The notes below the pieces were generated by a model. It was given only the letters and a program-made list of their open reading frames with translations. It was not told where the DNA came from and did not search any database. A program made the translations under genes and the position numbers. 64,000 nt of DNA from Paralvinella palmiformis (lineage: Eukaryota > Annelida > Polychaeta > Terebellida > Alvinellidae): the NCBI GenBank assembly GCA_025642065.1, contig JAODUP010000035.1, positions 877,501 through 941,500 of the forward strand. Reading direction: 5' to 3'. Below are positions 36,900 to 49,841 of the stretch, one piece after another. Each line of letters starts with the position of its first letter. Positions within the stretch are counted from its first letter, which is position 1.

Positions 36900-36900
<1 letters not shown>
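36320..36900. other. No supported feature
   Basis: Unique sequence, somewhat GC-richer at 36.4-36.6 kb; no exon recognised. Confidence 0.45.
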
Positions 36901-36903
<3 letters not shown>

Positions 36904-36955
<52 letters not shown>

Positions 36956-36966
36956 AATATATATAT
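36904..36966. repeat. (AT)n microsatellite
   Basis: About 25 units with a TTTAAAT interruption; it abuts a SINE head. Confidence 0.93.
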
Positions 36967-37138
36967 GCCCTCCGTGCCCTAACTGGTAACGCGTTGGATC
37001 ACAGATCACTACCACCTAAGTTCGAATCTCGGGGTGGCCATATCTGAAAGGTGTTTCATCTTTGACTTCACGTCATTACCGGTCGACCCATTTAGCCTAC
37101 CTTGTGCACAAACCTGGCCGCAAAACATCAATCATCAT
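36967..37138 (+). mobile_element. SINE subfamily A, copy with near-complete head and tail
   Basis: A GCCCTCCGTGCCCTAACTGG head, AAGTTCGAATCTCGG B-box, body and CATCAATCATCATCC tail are all present. About 15 bases of the middle (CTTTGGAGGTCG...) are shortened. Confidence 0.85.
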
Positions 37139-37139
37139 C

Positions 37140-38870
37140 CTGTAATATATACATCTGTAATTATAACGCTTTGTTTCCACTTTTGATTCACTGAAAACAA
37201 GATCCATTATCTAACTGGCGTGAAGAGCAGATCCCGTAAAACATCCGAACCGTAGTTGCAATACTAAATGTTGTTGTTTAACCTGTGTTCGTATAGTTCG
37301 TTAGAGCAACATTCAAAGTCAGTGATGTGAAATGGAAGTGAGGCTCCAATCTAGCATTCTAGCAGAAGTGGTTTGTTTAGCTTCAGCGTAGTTCAGAATT
37401 GAGATATATGGCCAAGGACGACTCACTATGGAAACATCCTCCAAACATAAGTAACTCTGGGATTCGAGTCGTGTCGTTGAGGTTTCGAGCGTCGCACTCT
37501 ATTGGCGCACCATCGGGGTACCAATAGGATATCCTGTATGTATGCATTTATATATTTGTGTATGTATGTATGTATGTATGTATGTATGTATGTATTTGCG
37601 TGTGTTTGTGTGTGTGTGTGTGTGTGTAATATGTAAACGTGTGTGTCTATCGTCAAATCATTACAACTACATAATATTTGCATTTTAAAATGTGAATATC
37701 AAAAGCATATTTCTTGTAAAAGTAATAATCTCCCGGCCACAAGGTTATAAAATAATTATACAGAAATCGTTGAAATAACGAAAAACATAATCATGTGACT
37801 TATAATATACGCGATGTTGTTAACTTTATGTACTTAAAATGAGACGGCGGACAACTATAACACGGAACAGCTAAACGTTAGCCTTTATGATGATCATCTG
37901 AACTCCTGATCGGTGAATTAGAAGTGAATTGGCTGAAGAGTAACATCGATCAACAGAGGTACATTTTATTGCAGAAGTGGCAGAGTTAATAACATTGAAA
38001 ATATTAATCAATGTATTAAATGAAATGCTAAAAATGAATATCTTCAATTGTTTGTCTCCAACACAATATGCTTTTAATAATCATAAGTTTAAATTTCCAG
38101 TCACTGATAATGGCCACACTATTTCCATCTGTGTGAGCAATGCTTAGTCTATCGTTTATAGAAATCATTGTCTGTTTGAATCAGCCTCACACATGTGTTT
38201 GTGGAATTTACATCCCGTCTAGGAAGTCGTCCAGCATAATATTATATTATAAGAGCAATTCGCGGTTAGTAGTTCTACCTCACGTTATCAGTGTAAGTGT
38301 GGCCCTAGCTAAATGTTGATACGAGACGTGGTTTTTAAAGCAGTCACGCCCCAGTGACCTCGACCTCTCTTACCCGTAGCATTACCATCCGCAACGTATT
38401 TTACCATTTCCCATTGTTATGGGAAAAAGTATCGGGAACAAAGCGCCAACCTTGCTAGATGTTGGTATCATCTCGTAGAAGTCGTTTTGATTAAATGAAG
38501 CAAAGCAGGAAATCCTATCAATAAGAACATTTCGGATGTCCTTGGTCTATGACGCCCAGTAAAGGAATAGCTGTTCGTGGTATCTCATATTTACATGCAC
38601 AATATACGGGAAACCTCTCTAATCTCGTCAGCCCGGTGACTTACCGGAGATTAGACAATGACGTGATCAGATACCATTCCCACTACCCAGCGTCTATTAC
38701 CGATAAGAGGAACATATTGGGCGATTGGAATAGGAAGGTGGCCGCTCAACGAAGGTGACGGCTAACTTAGGTTTTGCTTTGGGAAGGTCATTTTATCAGT
38801 TTTAAATAGGGGGGTTATGTGAATGATCTCAAAAGCTTAGTCTTTATCAGGATTACAAATTTATATATAC
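37140..38870. other. No supported gene; (TATG)n at 37.56 kb
   Basis: TATG and TG tracts lie at about 37,556-37,628. No exon was recognised in the remaining unique DNA. Confidence 0.5.
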
Positions 38871-38999
38871 ATGATGATTGATGATTGATGTTTTACGGCC
38901 ACTTTTGTGCACAAGGTAGGCTAAATGGGCCGAGCTACTTCCAAAGGTAATGAGACGAAGTGGTCCAGCACGCTACCGCTAGACCACGGAGGCGCCCCA
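38871..38999 (-). mobile_element. SINE subfamily A with internal deletion
   Basis: The tail and 3' body jump directly from ATGAGACGAAGT to the head GGTCCAGCACGCTACCGC. About 60-70 bases including the B-box are missing. Confidence 0.85.
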
Positions 39000-39014
39000 A
39001 ATTTATATATACAC

Positions 39015-39015
<1 letters not shown>

Positions 39016-39098
<83 letters not shown>

Positions 39099-39120
39099 TG
39101 ATGTTTTGCAGTCATTATAT

Positions 39121-39170
<50 letters not shown>

Positions 39171-39178
39171 TGTATGTA
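39016..39178. repeat. Two (AT)n blocks around a short spacer
   Basis: AT arrays at about 39,016-39,093 and 39,123-39,168 are separated by ATTGATGTTTTGCAGTC, itself like a SINE 3' end. Confidence 0.9.
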
Positions 39179-39351
39179 TATATGTACCAGGTTATGAGTT
39201 ACAATCCGACCCACACACGTATTTGTGGGATTTGTGTCTCTAGGAAGTCGCCCTCTGCCACGTATCCCAGGTGTTACCAATGCGCAGCCAAACACCATCC
39301 TCACCTGATATGAGCAAGTCAAGTTGAATAAAGAAGAATATAAATTATAAT

Positions 39352-39354
<3 letters not shown>

Positions 39355-39393
<39 letters not shown>
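39355..39393. repeat. (ATT)n microsatellite
   Basis: About 11 units. Confidence 0.9.
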
Positions 39394-39394
<1 letters not shown>

Positions 39395-39910
39395 AGGGCA
39401 TTTCTTGTCAAAGCATCTGTTTTCTTCGTCTGTTCATTATGGCTTATTGGTACTAAAAGCCGTCTAGGTAGGTTAGGCCGTCTGATGACAAAACTGGATG
39501 ATGTGATGAAGCTTTCAGGTGATGATTACTTTACAGTCACTTTCTCTTGTTTAGTCACGGGGATGGCGTGACATTTTAGAATGTAGCCCGATCCGGTTAG
39601 ACAAACAATAACACGCAAATTTCGCTGAGGATTATCGTCCGCTTCAGCCTCCCTCAAAACGCCTCATCCAGTGAATCGTTTCGTGTAGAAGAATATCAGC
39701 TTGAAGACCTGCCACGAAAACCGGAAACACTTAGGTCATTCATCTCAGAGCATCTAAGTAGAGGTAATAATTAAACTAAATAATGTACGTGTCTGGTTCT
39801 GGCTCGGTTTTATATTAATATTAAATTCGTGTATATTTAAATCTTGTTAATCCGACATATTGTTAAAGTGAAGTATTTCTAACACGTCAGACGCAAGATG
39901 CATGTTACTG

Positions 39911-39915
<5 letters not shown>
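39395..39915. other. No supported feature
   Basis: Unique sequence. Confidence 0.5.
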
Positions 39916-39974
<59 letters not shown>

Positions 39975-40012
39975 TGATGTTTTACGGCAACTTTTTTGCA
40001 CGTGGTAGGCTT
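39916..40012 (-). mobile_element. (AT)n joined to SINE subfamily A 3' end
   Basis: About 26 AT units are followed by the reverse complement of the SINE tail (TGATGTTTTACGGCAAC ... GTAGGCTTT), which then stops. Only some 45 bases of SINE remain. Confidence 0.7.
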
Positions 40013-40014
40013 TA

Positions 40015-40660
40015 GTCGCGCATGATGAATGTAACATCCGTGGTAAAAGACAATCCTCTTTTCAATAGATAATCCTTAACGGTTGTTGGCTTGTTGCCTT
40101 CTTCGTATTTAAATACAAGGGATATTTTTAGTTAAGGTTGATAACCTGTCAGGTGTGATGTGATGTCTGTCGTGACGAAGATACATTTTCAACGCGACAA
40201 GACGATGGGACATATAAAAGTAGAGTTGAGCGGGATGAGACTGGGTCCTGCCCTACCTGTATACACACCAGGCTGATAGGATTCTGAAGACGGTCGGGTT
40301 GAGGACGGGATACAACATACCAAGAGACAGGATATATTGAGGCGTATCGAGGCTTTGATCGGATTCTTAATATATCAATTATTGTCCGTACACGTCTCTC
40401 ATAGATATCTGGCTGCGTCCGGATAATAATGCAGACGTCTTCTCATTTGAAATACATCGACATCAAATTGTTGATCTCCATTAGCCATCTTATTGAGTAA
40501 AACACTTTTTCTTTATATGGGAGTTGTCTGTAAACAGAAGATCGAGCAGTGTTACTTTTGGCACACATACGAGACTGTCATATTGTCATACCGAATATTA
40601 ATATCGATATCATCTTCGCTGTTATCATCTCAACGATAGCCTTCAAGGTCATTTACTTTA
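40015..40660. other. No supported feature
   Basis: Unique sequence. Confidence 0.5.
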
Positions 40661-40664
40661 GGAG

Positions 40665-40812
40665 GTCGGACGCTGCGATAGCTCAGTGGTTAAAGCACCG
40701 TGATTCAAACCTTTGTTGGACCAAAGCCGTGTCATATCGTGTTTGTGGGATGCTTCTTTACCTGTCGCCCTCTGCCCATGTGTTCGATGAGTGATACGCT
40801 CCGAGGCTAAAA
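40665..40812 (+). mobile_element. Possible tRNA-like SINE with CTCA tail
   Basis: GCGATAGCTCAGTGGTTAAA resembles a tRNA A-box region. It is followed by about 110 bases ending in the (CTCA)n array. No clear B-box is seen, so this is tentative. Confidence 0.35.
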
Positions 40813-40946
40813 ACTCACTCACTCACTCACTCACTCACTCTCACTCACTCACTCACTCACTCACTCACTCACCACCCTCCCCCCACCCCCCCCCCACCAC
40901 TCACTCATCCTCCTCCCTCACCACCACCCCCCCCACCCCACTCTGT
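40813..40946. repeat. (CTCA)n and CCCACC-rich tract
   Basis: CTCA units degrade into C-rich, CACC-containing sequence before the 125-bp unit. Confidence 0.9.
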
Positions 40947-41070
40947 GGTGCCAGGATCTGGCGTGAGCTGACAGAAGACGAAGATTGGATTATAACCTGA
41001 GATAGTTGAAGCGTTGGAGAGGAACTTGTTGTCATGGTGATTGATGGATTATACAGGAAGTTAGTCTGTT
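40947..41070 (+). repeat. 125-bp unit, copy 2
   Basis: About 93-94% identical by hand count to 1726-1850 and, like it, preceded by a CTCA array. Here the right side is unique sequence, not CTCA. Confidence 0.8.
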
Positions 41071-41399
41071 ACGATACACAATGCATACAGGTGTAATGTG
41101 ATTACTGGATACAAACTGCTAGTCTTCTGGATAGTATTTAGTATCTGGATACTGTTTACTTTTGTAGTAAGTCGACTGTAGATTTACCCCCAAAGCATTC
41201 TCACCCTCATTTATATGTGTGTGTGTTTTAGTTTTAGGGTGCATATATTATGGCACTGGCGCAGAATATCAACATTTTTAAACATCCTTTGAGACCTCTA
41301 CCTCCATAAATCTAAATCTAAATAAAACTAGACATACATCAATCTAAATATAAAATGTTCTATGGCTCTACATATCGAAACATGTATACGCAGACCTAT

Positions 41400-41550
41400 T
41401 CATGTATCTGGCTACTCATCAGCCTGTGAGGCCCAGCTAATTCGCTTTTCGTAAGCGACAAATATGTCACGTCCACGGGAAAGTGGCTACATGCAGGCTA
41501 CGTATAAAAGCGGAAGCACATAAAACATACCATTTGACACATTTGTGTGT
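41400..41550 (+). repeat. Dispersed repeat, copy 2 (partner at 6.6 kb)
   Basis: Contains GAGGCCCAGCTAATTCGC, TTTTCGTAAGCGACAAATAT, GAAAGTGGCTACAT and AAAAGCGGAAGCAC in the same order as the minus strand of 6,570-6,740. Confidence 0.7.
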
Positions 41551-41599
41551 GTTTGTCTGTGTGTATGTGTGTTTTTGAATATACCCCTATAGTTATAAT

Positions 41600-43200
41600 A
41601 TATTTTAATCGCAGTGAATGTATTCTATCGCGAATCAAGGACAAAGACATTCTATAACTATATGTCCCCAAATCGAATCAGGCTAATCGAGACGCCGGCC
41701 AAACGACGATAAGTCATTCTAGCTTCAGCTTTCAATTTTTCCGACTTCAACCCCCCAAACGTCCAGAGACGAAAGACGCGCTTCTTAGACGAACATTAGC
41801 CACTAACCAAGGACAAAAATCGTCTTAAATTTGTTTCCATCTCCCTCATCCACCCTCGACGGCTTTCCAAATTGCCCTGCCGCGATGAATATTTAAAGAA
41901 ATTTATATCGCAGGCGTCATTTCTTCGAGCCCCCATCACGTATTTCATCGTACGCCGAAGTCCGGACCGGGCCAGTAATTGATAAACATTTCGCGGGGAA
42001 GTGTCCGATTATTAATTTTCTCCCTTCCTTCCAATTGTTTCACGCCCGCGGTCTCCGGTCCCACACTTGGACCGGTGCTGATCTAATTACCAGCCGCAGT
42101 ATTAGTTCCATCCAGAGCTGTAATACAATAATTGCTCGACTGATGCCTTCGATCAGGAGTCCGCCGGTGCCGGCTGCCTTGACACCTCGTGTTTATTAGT
42201 TAGCAGGGAATACGTGATCTCGGCCATTACCCGGTTACATGCTCGTTTGTGCTCGTGCGCCGAGCATTCTAAGAAAACAAAAAAAAACCTAATTTTGTTT
42301 TGGTGCTCTTCACTCGAGCTCAAAAAGACTCGAAAATACATTGTAACATCGTATTTATCAGAAATGCTGCCGACAATTAACTTAATGGCCGCGAACCTTT
42401 GCATCAGGAATTAATCAACTGTTCAAGGACGAGCCATCTAGTGAGACATCATTACGAGAGCAGCTTTTCACTCGCCAGCCCCCGAAGATTAAAAACCAAA
42501 TGAATTACTTAAAGAAATCCGGGAAAATGTTATCAAAATAACGAGCTGAACAACGAAAAGAAAACACCTTTCTTCAGAAAGTCTTCATTATCTTAATCGA
42601 AACACAACAACTTACGTGGTGTCCAGGTAATTATCGTCGACCTTCTGTTAACTGGTCTCGTCAGCTGATCTTCGACGCTCCCCAACAAGTGGACAAACAA
42701 ACAAAAGGCTAAATATCCAACTGTTCGTTGACAAATGTTGTCTCGGCTGAAGTGTCTCGACGAAGTTCACATTTTCCCGACCAAGAGACGACTTTCGATT
42801 CCTCGAATTCCTCAATTCCTATGCACAGAGAGACCGTTATCACATATCAGTCTCAGTCGATCGGAAGCCAGTCGATGGCATTTATCGATGCCGTTCGATC
42901 TCGACGTTCAACTGGTCGACGTCAATCAGCTGTTGTCTCCGTTAGGGAATGTAGCCAACTGGTTGGTGCCAGCCGTATCTCGGCCTTTCGCTTCGTCGTC
43001 GTTTAGTACGCAGAGGTTTAGCATCGTTCGCCCTGCCTCCCGTATCGAGCTGGGTGACGTGTGCCGCCATCTTCTGGTGCGGCTTATGATGTTCCGCTAC
43101 GAACTCAGCCTGTATCGGGGTGGGTGAGTGGGAGGGGAGGGGGGGGGGTGATGTATTGCTTGGCCAGCTCGTCGTAGCATTCGGGGCCATTTATCAGGCC
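41600..43200. other. Low-repeat, GC-richer non-coding island
   Basis: This stretch lacks microsatellites and SINEs, is richer in GC than its surroundings and has several TAATTA-type words. Open frames on both strands (42.15-42.41, 42.73-43.19 kb) show no domain. Candidate regulatory DNA or undetected UTR/exon; purely inferential. Confidence 0.3.
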
Positions 43201-43409
43201 ACGGTATGCTCCAGTATGAGCAATCAACAAATGTTGTCATTCGTACAACGGAGACATTATGTTTTTAATTTGTTTAAATTTAATGGCCTCACAAATGAAT
43301 CCTTTCCGTTTTCGGAAAATCCTGTCACGTCGATTATGTGATAATTTGAGTAATCTTTAAAGAAGAAAGTCAAGCAGACCTATTAAAATTCCATGCATAG
43401 CTATCTCCT

Positions 43410-43511
43410 CTCTCTATCTCTCTCTCTCGCTCACTTTCTTTCTCTTTCCGCCTCCCCCCCTCTGTCTCTCGCATGCCCCCTCTCTTTTTGTATGTACAAA
43501 CATCTACACGC

Positions 43512-43566
<55 letters not shown>

Positions 43567-43582
43567 TATTATTATTATTATA
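43410..43582. repeat. (TC)n-rich tract then (AAT)n/(ATT)n
   Basis: CT-rich sequence at 43.41-43.49 kb, then about 17 AAT units followed by 5 ATT units, able to form a hairpin. Confidence 0.9.
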
Positions 43583-43584
43583 CA

Positions 43585-43773
43585 ACATACACGCTTCAGC
43601 TATAACTAGACCATTATTTAGACCCCAGTAGTTCGGGTATGTAGCCAGCTATGTTTACTATTTCGCAATGAAGATGTGCTTTATGCTTCATGTTAAATTC
43701 GTCAAAGTGCTTACTGTATCCATCGTATGTTTTTTTCCTGGATAGATCGGTGTTAGTACTCTGAGCCAGCGCC

Positions 43774-43822
<49 letters not shown>

Positions 43823-44235
43823 TAAAATTATGATTCCTACTTAGTATTCACAATTGTATTGGAGAGCTGCCTGGTGCCGTCAGTTCTCGATTATAGTTCA
43901 TTGAGACCGTGTTAATAAGGAGCTTAGTTACTTTTTCTAGCGTGAATTTCTGGAAGTTACATTACGTGCAGATGAACGTTATAAAAGTAGCAACCGTAAA
44001 CATACGGGGATTAACTGCTAGGTTTGAGTAAATCTCTATGTTTGCTCGGGATGAGTAGTTCGAGTCATTGAATCAGTTTCTAAAATGATCGAATTATATC
44101 GCCATCTAGGAAGTCAATAGGAAACTGGATATCGTCCCGTTAACGGACCCGGAAATAATTCAATCCGTATCCAGAATTACAACGTTAGGCCGCGAGTAAT
44201 ATCATTCCATACGACTTTTATTGAAATGGGCGGAT
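43585..44235. other. No supported gene; (AT)n at 43.78 kb
   Basis: About 22 AT units at 43,777-43,820; otherwise unique. Confidence 0.5.
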
Positions 44236-44417
44236 GGGCGCCTCCGTGGTCTAACTGGTAGCGCGTTGCATCACAGATCACTACCACCTGAATTCGAATC
44301 TCGGCCTGGGCATAGCTGAAGGGTGTTTCATTTTTCACTTCTTTACCTTTGCAGGTTGCTCGGCCCGTTTAGCCTTCCATGTGCACAACAGTGGCCGTAA
44401 AGCATCAATCATCATTG
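44236..44417 (+). mobile_element. SINE subfamily A, full length
   Basis: Head GGGCGCCTCCGTGGTCTAAC, A-box, B-box ATTCGAATCTC, body and the CATCAATCATCATTG tail are all present. Confidence 0.92.
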
Positions 44418-44419
44418 AA

Positions 44420-45335
44420 ATGAACGAATATAATTCGTAGTAGCACTTTATGTGAGAGGCGACAAGGCTAAACTAATATCCATCCCAGCATTCGATGTAC
44501 TCCTAATAAAAAATATAAAAAAACAGAAATATACATTGGCCTTCAAACATTTAGATAGAGTGTTTACTGGTTAAGAAATTATCTCGACAAGGATAGGTCA
44601 TTGATACCTTTCCGTAGCCTGGATCTCTCTCATCAGGATCAAGGCCCACAAAACGTCTCAAAGAACAAGGTCGAGTCGCTTTGAAGTTTACAAGATACGG
44701 CTAGCTAATTTACCGTCAGCGTTTAACTTGCACTGTTTCCGCGAACCGAATCAAGCCTTACGCTAAAAAGCGAATAGACAATCTGTTTTTGGTGGCATTT
44801 CCTTAATGTTCTTCCCACCGAGTGCGTGCGTGCGTCCGTCCGTCCGTCCGTCCGTATGTGCCTATCTATGTTGTTGTTGTTTACCTTGACATCGGTTATT
44901 GAACTGTAGGAAATGGAACGTTTATAAATGGCAAAAGGAAAAGGAAATATTATCGTTCGTTAACTTGTTTTAATAGCCAAACGAACCGAGCTACAATATC
45001 GCCCACCACATATCTGATTAAGTTCCCAACCCGTCGCACCAGCGGTTGGTCGGACTACGAAGTGGCGGATTACTCGGTCACGACTGAGCTTCGTGTGGTT
45101 TAGTTTTTGTTTGTTATCCGGGGCAATCATCGCCCTTTCTATTTACTGCCATGGTACCGGCCTACGGTAGGCCATCAGCCAGACAAAGACCATACTTTGG
45201 CTGGAATCAATAAATATAAAAGAGCCGTATGATGGAATTCTACACATCGTTCAACTCACTTTATCCCATTTATGGAAACATTATATTTCTCATGATTGAA
45301 AGAGAGGCTTGGAGTAGTCCCGCCATAACATCTTG
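44420..45335. other. No supported gene; (CCGT)n at 44.82 kb
   Basis: GCGT/CCGT units at 44,821-44,857; otherwise unique. Confidence 0.5.
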
Positions 45336-45490
45336 TATGTCGTGGCGACCGGTTAAAAGGATAGCGCATTGGTTATGGTACTGTACTGCAAATCTTCTGG
45401 TCAGGGTTCGAATCCAACTCATGGCTCGTCTGCCGGATGTTTCTCTAGACCGCCTCTTCTAGGCCGTTTGCTACAGGTGTGACAAGTGTT
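45336..45490 (+). mobile_element. Possible tRNA-like SINE, fourth type
   Basis: GATAGCGCATTGGTTATGG (A-box-like) and CAGGGTTCGAATCCAACTC (B-box) are about 40 bases apart. It is followed by CTCACTCA-type sequence. The tRNA fold is poor, so I favour a SINE head over a tRNA gene. Confidence 0.45.
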
Positions 45491-45644
45491 TGGATTATGA
45501 AAACACTCACTCAAAATGGAGAAGACACTAAATGAAACTTTAGATTGCCGTTAAACCGCGACCACCGACTCATTCACTATTTAATTCACTCAATTACTCA
45601 TTCACTAACTCACTAACTAACTAACTCACTCACTAACTCACTCA

Positions 45645-46062
<418 letters not shown>

Positions 46063-46066
<4 letters not shown>

Positions 46067-46075
46067 TGACTGACT

Positions 46076-46110
<35 letters not shown>

Positions 46111-46470
46111 CGGCTGACTGACTGACTGACTGACTGACTGACTGACTGACCGACTGACTGACTGACTGACTGACTGACTGACTGACTCACTCACTCACTC
46201 ACTCATTCACTCACCCATCCACTGACTCACTGACTGACTAACTGAATAATTGACTAACTGACTGACGGACTGACTCACTAACTCACCGATTCACTGAGTG
46301 ACTCACTCACTCGCTCACTCACCACACTGTTAACTCACTCATCGATTCACCACTCACTCACCCACTCACTCATTCACTCACTCACTGACTCATTCGTCCG
46401 CTATCTGACTGACTGACTGACTGACTGACTGACTGACTGACTGACTGACTGGCTGACTGGCTGACTGACT
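46063..46470. repeat. (CTGA)n/(CTCA)n complex array
   Basis: About 400 bases of ACTG and ACTC words with many single-base variants. Confidence 0.95.
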
Positions 46471-46494
46471 CATTCACTCCGCATCGAAACTGAA

Positions 46495-46850
46495 CAATGC
46501 TAACAAGAACTCCCAAAGGGATTCCCCATCAAAACAAGACAACATTCCATTCGCCGACGGTGAATAAAATATTTTAAATTCCGAGTAGACGACGAATAAA
46601 CAATTAGCGCAATCGACAGACAGATAACCCGGTATTGAATTATCAATATTTAATTAGACGGCTTTGTCTTCGGAGGACCCGATTCGTCTGAACGAGACAT
46701 GCAATTCGCATATACACGGCTCCAACTAGACTCACCTCAAACGAGTTGGTCTCCATTCTCGTTCACGACAATTACCAGCCAACGGGGTCGCCTTGCACAT
46801 AAATGCTAACAATCGCCCTGCAGCCGGGGCGTAGATCTCAACCCATTCGA
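46495..46850. other. Low-repeat non-coding island
   Basis: A sharply non-repetitive 350-base block between a tetranucleotide array and a SINE; no exon was recognised. Confidence 0.3.
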
Positions 46851-47050
46851 GGGGGCGCCTCCGTGGTCTAGCGGTAGCGTGCTGGACCACAGATCACTAC
46901 CACCCGTGTTCGAATCCCGGCGTGGGCATATCTGAAGGTTGTTTCGTCTTTCGCTTCGTCTCATTACCTTTGGAAGTCGCTCGGCCCATTTAGCCTACCA
47001 TGTGCACAAAAGTGGCCGTAAAAAATCAATCAATCATCATCATCATCATC
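46851..47050 (+). mobile_element. SINE subfamily A, full length, best copy
   Basis: GGGGCGCCTCCGTGGTCTAG head, A-box TGGTCTAGCGGTAGCGTG, B-box GTGTTCGAATCCCGG, body and a long (ATC)n tail are present, with almost no deviations from the other copies' consensus. Confidence 0.95.
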
Positions 47051-47410
47051 AATCCATTCGAGCTCCCTTCTACGACGCCGATGCCTCTACGCCACTGCAT
47101 GTCGCTAATCATCAAATACCTGCTTATTCCGCGAAACGGCATCGGTACAATTGTATTATGTGATAATGATGACGCTGTATTAGATTAGCTCGTGTCACAT
47201 GAAGTTGTCTCTGGACCTTGATGAGAGACATCCCGGGAGATAACACGAAACGTCACAAGGATTATATCATCACATTTGAGACAACAATCGGATCCAGCTT
47301 AACTAACTAACCACCTCCTCCTGTTAATAAATAGCTTGAATAGCCTATTTATTATAGGTTGATGTGAAATAATCTCTAACGTTACGGGTGTGTGTGTGTG
47401 TGTGAATTGA
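47051..47410. other. No supported feature
   Basis: Unique sequence ending in a TG tract. Confidence 0.5.
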
Positions 47411-47417
47411 ACTGAAC

Positions 47418-47464
47418 TGATGATGATGATGATAGTGTTGATGATAGTGATGATGATGATGATG

Positions 47465-47498
<34 letters not shown>

Positions 47499-47576
47499 TA
47501 CTACCACTACTACTACTATTACTATTACTACTACTACTACTACTACTACTTCTACTACTACTACTACTACTATACT

Positions 47577-47625
<49 letters not shown>

Positions 47626-47731
47626 CATCACCTCTACTACTCTACTACTACTACTACCACCACCACCACTACTACTACTACTGCTGCTACTACTACTACT
47701 ACTAATAATAATAATAATAGCAACAACAACA
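47418..47731. repeat. (ATG)n, (ACT)n and (AAT)n triplet block
   Basis: About 300 bases of triplets; open frames on both strands are by-products. Confidence 0.95.
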
Positions 47732-47754
47732 AAAGCATACAACATATAGCCAGC

Positions 47755-47842
47755 TATCAGATATAGCTAGACTGGGATTTGAATTATGTGCTAGAGCTCT
47801 GTGGCCAACCACAGTACCAATTCAGCCATTGAGATGTCCTTA
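47755..47842 (-). mobile_element. SINE subfamily B head fragment
   Basis: Minus strand: GGACATCTCAATGGCTG head and CATAATTCAAATCCCAGTC, matching subfamily B; the body is missing. Confidence 0.5.
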
Positions 47843-47844
47843 GT

Positions 47845-48690
47845 ATTACACATTAAGTTCGTCGAAGGATTCCCGGTGTTCGACATATCGTTTGGGCTGA
47901 GAATACTGAGCTGTCTGTCGATGACGAACGTGTTTTATAATTCTAACACATTAATCACGAAAGGATTGTTGTTTTGTGTTCGTTGTAATAAAACGTACAA
48001 GGATAAAGATGCAAAAAGAAACGAGCCTTTAAATAAAGGTACGAAAAAACAGGACAAAGGTTAGGCTATGTTGACGTCCGTAACGCAAATAACATTCATC
48101 AGCCTGTCGTCTTTATCTCTTCCATCATCCTTAGAAATAGTGATAAAAAATATGAAAATGTCATTGTGTCGTTTCTGTTGAGCTTTGACAGAGCAACGCA
48201 TTCTTCTAATACTGAGCCACACAAACGACGGCAAAGGTATCACTGACCTGTACTGATTAAGTCTGTGATTTCAAAGGTCGGTAAAATAACTGTTTATTTA
48301 GACGTGAATGTGAAAGAATATCTATATATCTATTTCTTATAATGACCACCATCGCCCCCCTCCCCCGCTTTTTACACTAGATGTTAGATTATCTTTTATA
48401 ATAATAATAATAATAATAATAATTTTCTCAGTCCCAGATTAACTTCAATTATGCATCTAATGGCTTGTCATGACGTTATAATATCGACTTTTAGCTGTTA
48501 ACCATTTCACTTTATTAAACTAATGGGACATGCCATTTTGTTCATCATGAACACAAGCGATGTCTCTGAGATCTAAAGACGAGACGCTAAAAAGGCGACT
48601 TTTGAGTTTAATAACCTGTTTCTTCTAATAGTTTCTTCATATTCAGGTGTCCGCTATGTAAATGACGTTGTCATGACGTTTATATGACGT
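47845..48690. other. No supported gene
   Basis: Open frames near 47.8-48.24 kb have no domain or splice support. (AAT)n at 48,399-48,424. Confidence 0.45.
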
Positions 48691-48695
48691 TAGTC

Positions 48696-48985
48696 AAATA
48701 AGCTGACTGACTGATTGACTGACTGACTCAATGACTGACTGACTGACTGACTGACTGACTGACTGACTGACTGACTGACTGACTGACTCACTGACTCACT
48801 CACTCACTCACTCACTCACTCACTCACTCACTGACTGACTGACTGACTGACTGACTGACTGACTCACTCACTCACTCACTCACTCACCCACTCACTCACT
48901 CACTCAATCACTCAATCAATTAACCAGTCGATCATCCAACCCATTCTATCAATCAATCAATCAATCAGTCAATCAATCAATTAAT
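48696..48985. repeat. (CTGA)n/(CTCA)n/(AATC)n array
   Basis: Alternating blocks of ACTG and ACTC end in CAAT words. Confidence 0.95.
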
Positions 48986-48989
48986 CATC

Positions 48990-49800
48990 AGATCATTTAT
49001 GTATATGAATGTACTAGATTTTAACTAGTGACTCATTCAGTTTAACTGGTTTAGTGTTCGTATCGTGAACTGGTTATTTGCCACGAGAACAAGTCACATG
49101 ACTTATTTCCGGCAGATGTTCGTAGTAGGAGATAGACAAGACAGACTGTTTAGAGGTAATAGATGAAAATTAGGGAGTTCACATCAGGCCATTAACTTGT
49201 AATTGTTCTAATTGTAATTTTCTGTAAGTTACCGTCTGGGTGTTGAGGATAATGGCTGATGTGATCCCTAGAGGGCGCTGCTGTTTACTTTACACGAGAC
49301 TAACAAATGTGTGTGTGAGGGTGTGTGTGTGTGTTGGGAGTTATGCTAGGGACGTTTTCGCACAAACGCGTGTATGAGCTTATATGCACGCAAAACTAAA
49401 TATGCACTCTTGCATGTTTGCAGTAACACACACACACACACACACACAACAGAGAGAGAGAGAGAGAGAGCCATGTTGACCTTGGCCAGACTTGTGGAGG
49501 ACGAGGGGATAAAGAGAGCTGCACGTAAGGGTAGTTTAAGGTTACGATGTACACGTCACGGCGACTTAGTTCCCTATCACTTTGATGTTACTAGGCTGTC
49601 AATATGCTAGAGTAAACAACTTGTTCTCGTCAACTTAATCACGTAAACAAAACATGTCATACACAGCACAGTCTATAATTGTAACGGAAGTTTTCCCGCC
49701 TTTCCCTGTTCCCTCGTGAAAAAATAAAACCTTGAACGGTTACCATTCTCTTTCGTGCTGCACTTTCTCATTGTTTTTCTATAGATATTTGTGTCTAGCT
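48990..49800. other. No supported gene; (CA)n(GA)n at 49.43 kb
   Basis: CA/GA dinucleotides at about 49,426-49,471; otherwise unique. Confidence 0.5.
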
Positions 49801-49841
49801 ATCTAGCTACCTAGCTATCTATCTTATATCTATCTATCTAT

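Noticed and set aside
42728..43190. Overlapping plus- and minus-strand ORFs of 82-130 residues
   Set aside because: No recognisable domain, frames overlap on both strands and splice sites are not consistent; GC-richer DNA simply has fewer stops.
45360..45425. Possible tRNA gene (A- and B-box present)
   Set aside because: The acceptor and anticodon stems do not pair convincingly; the sequence fits a SINE head better.
46860..46935. tRNA-like sequence with good A and B boxes
   Set aside because: Part of a SINE present in many copies with a common body and ATC tail, not a functional tRNA.
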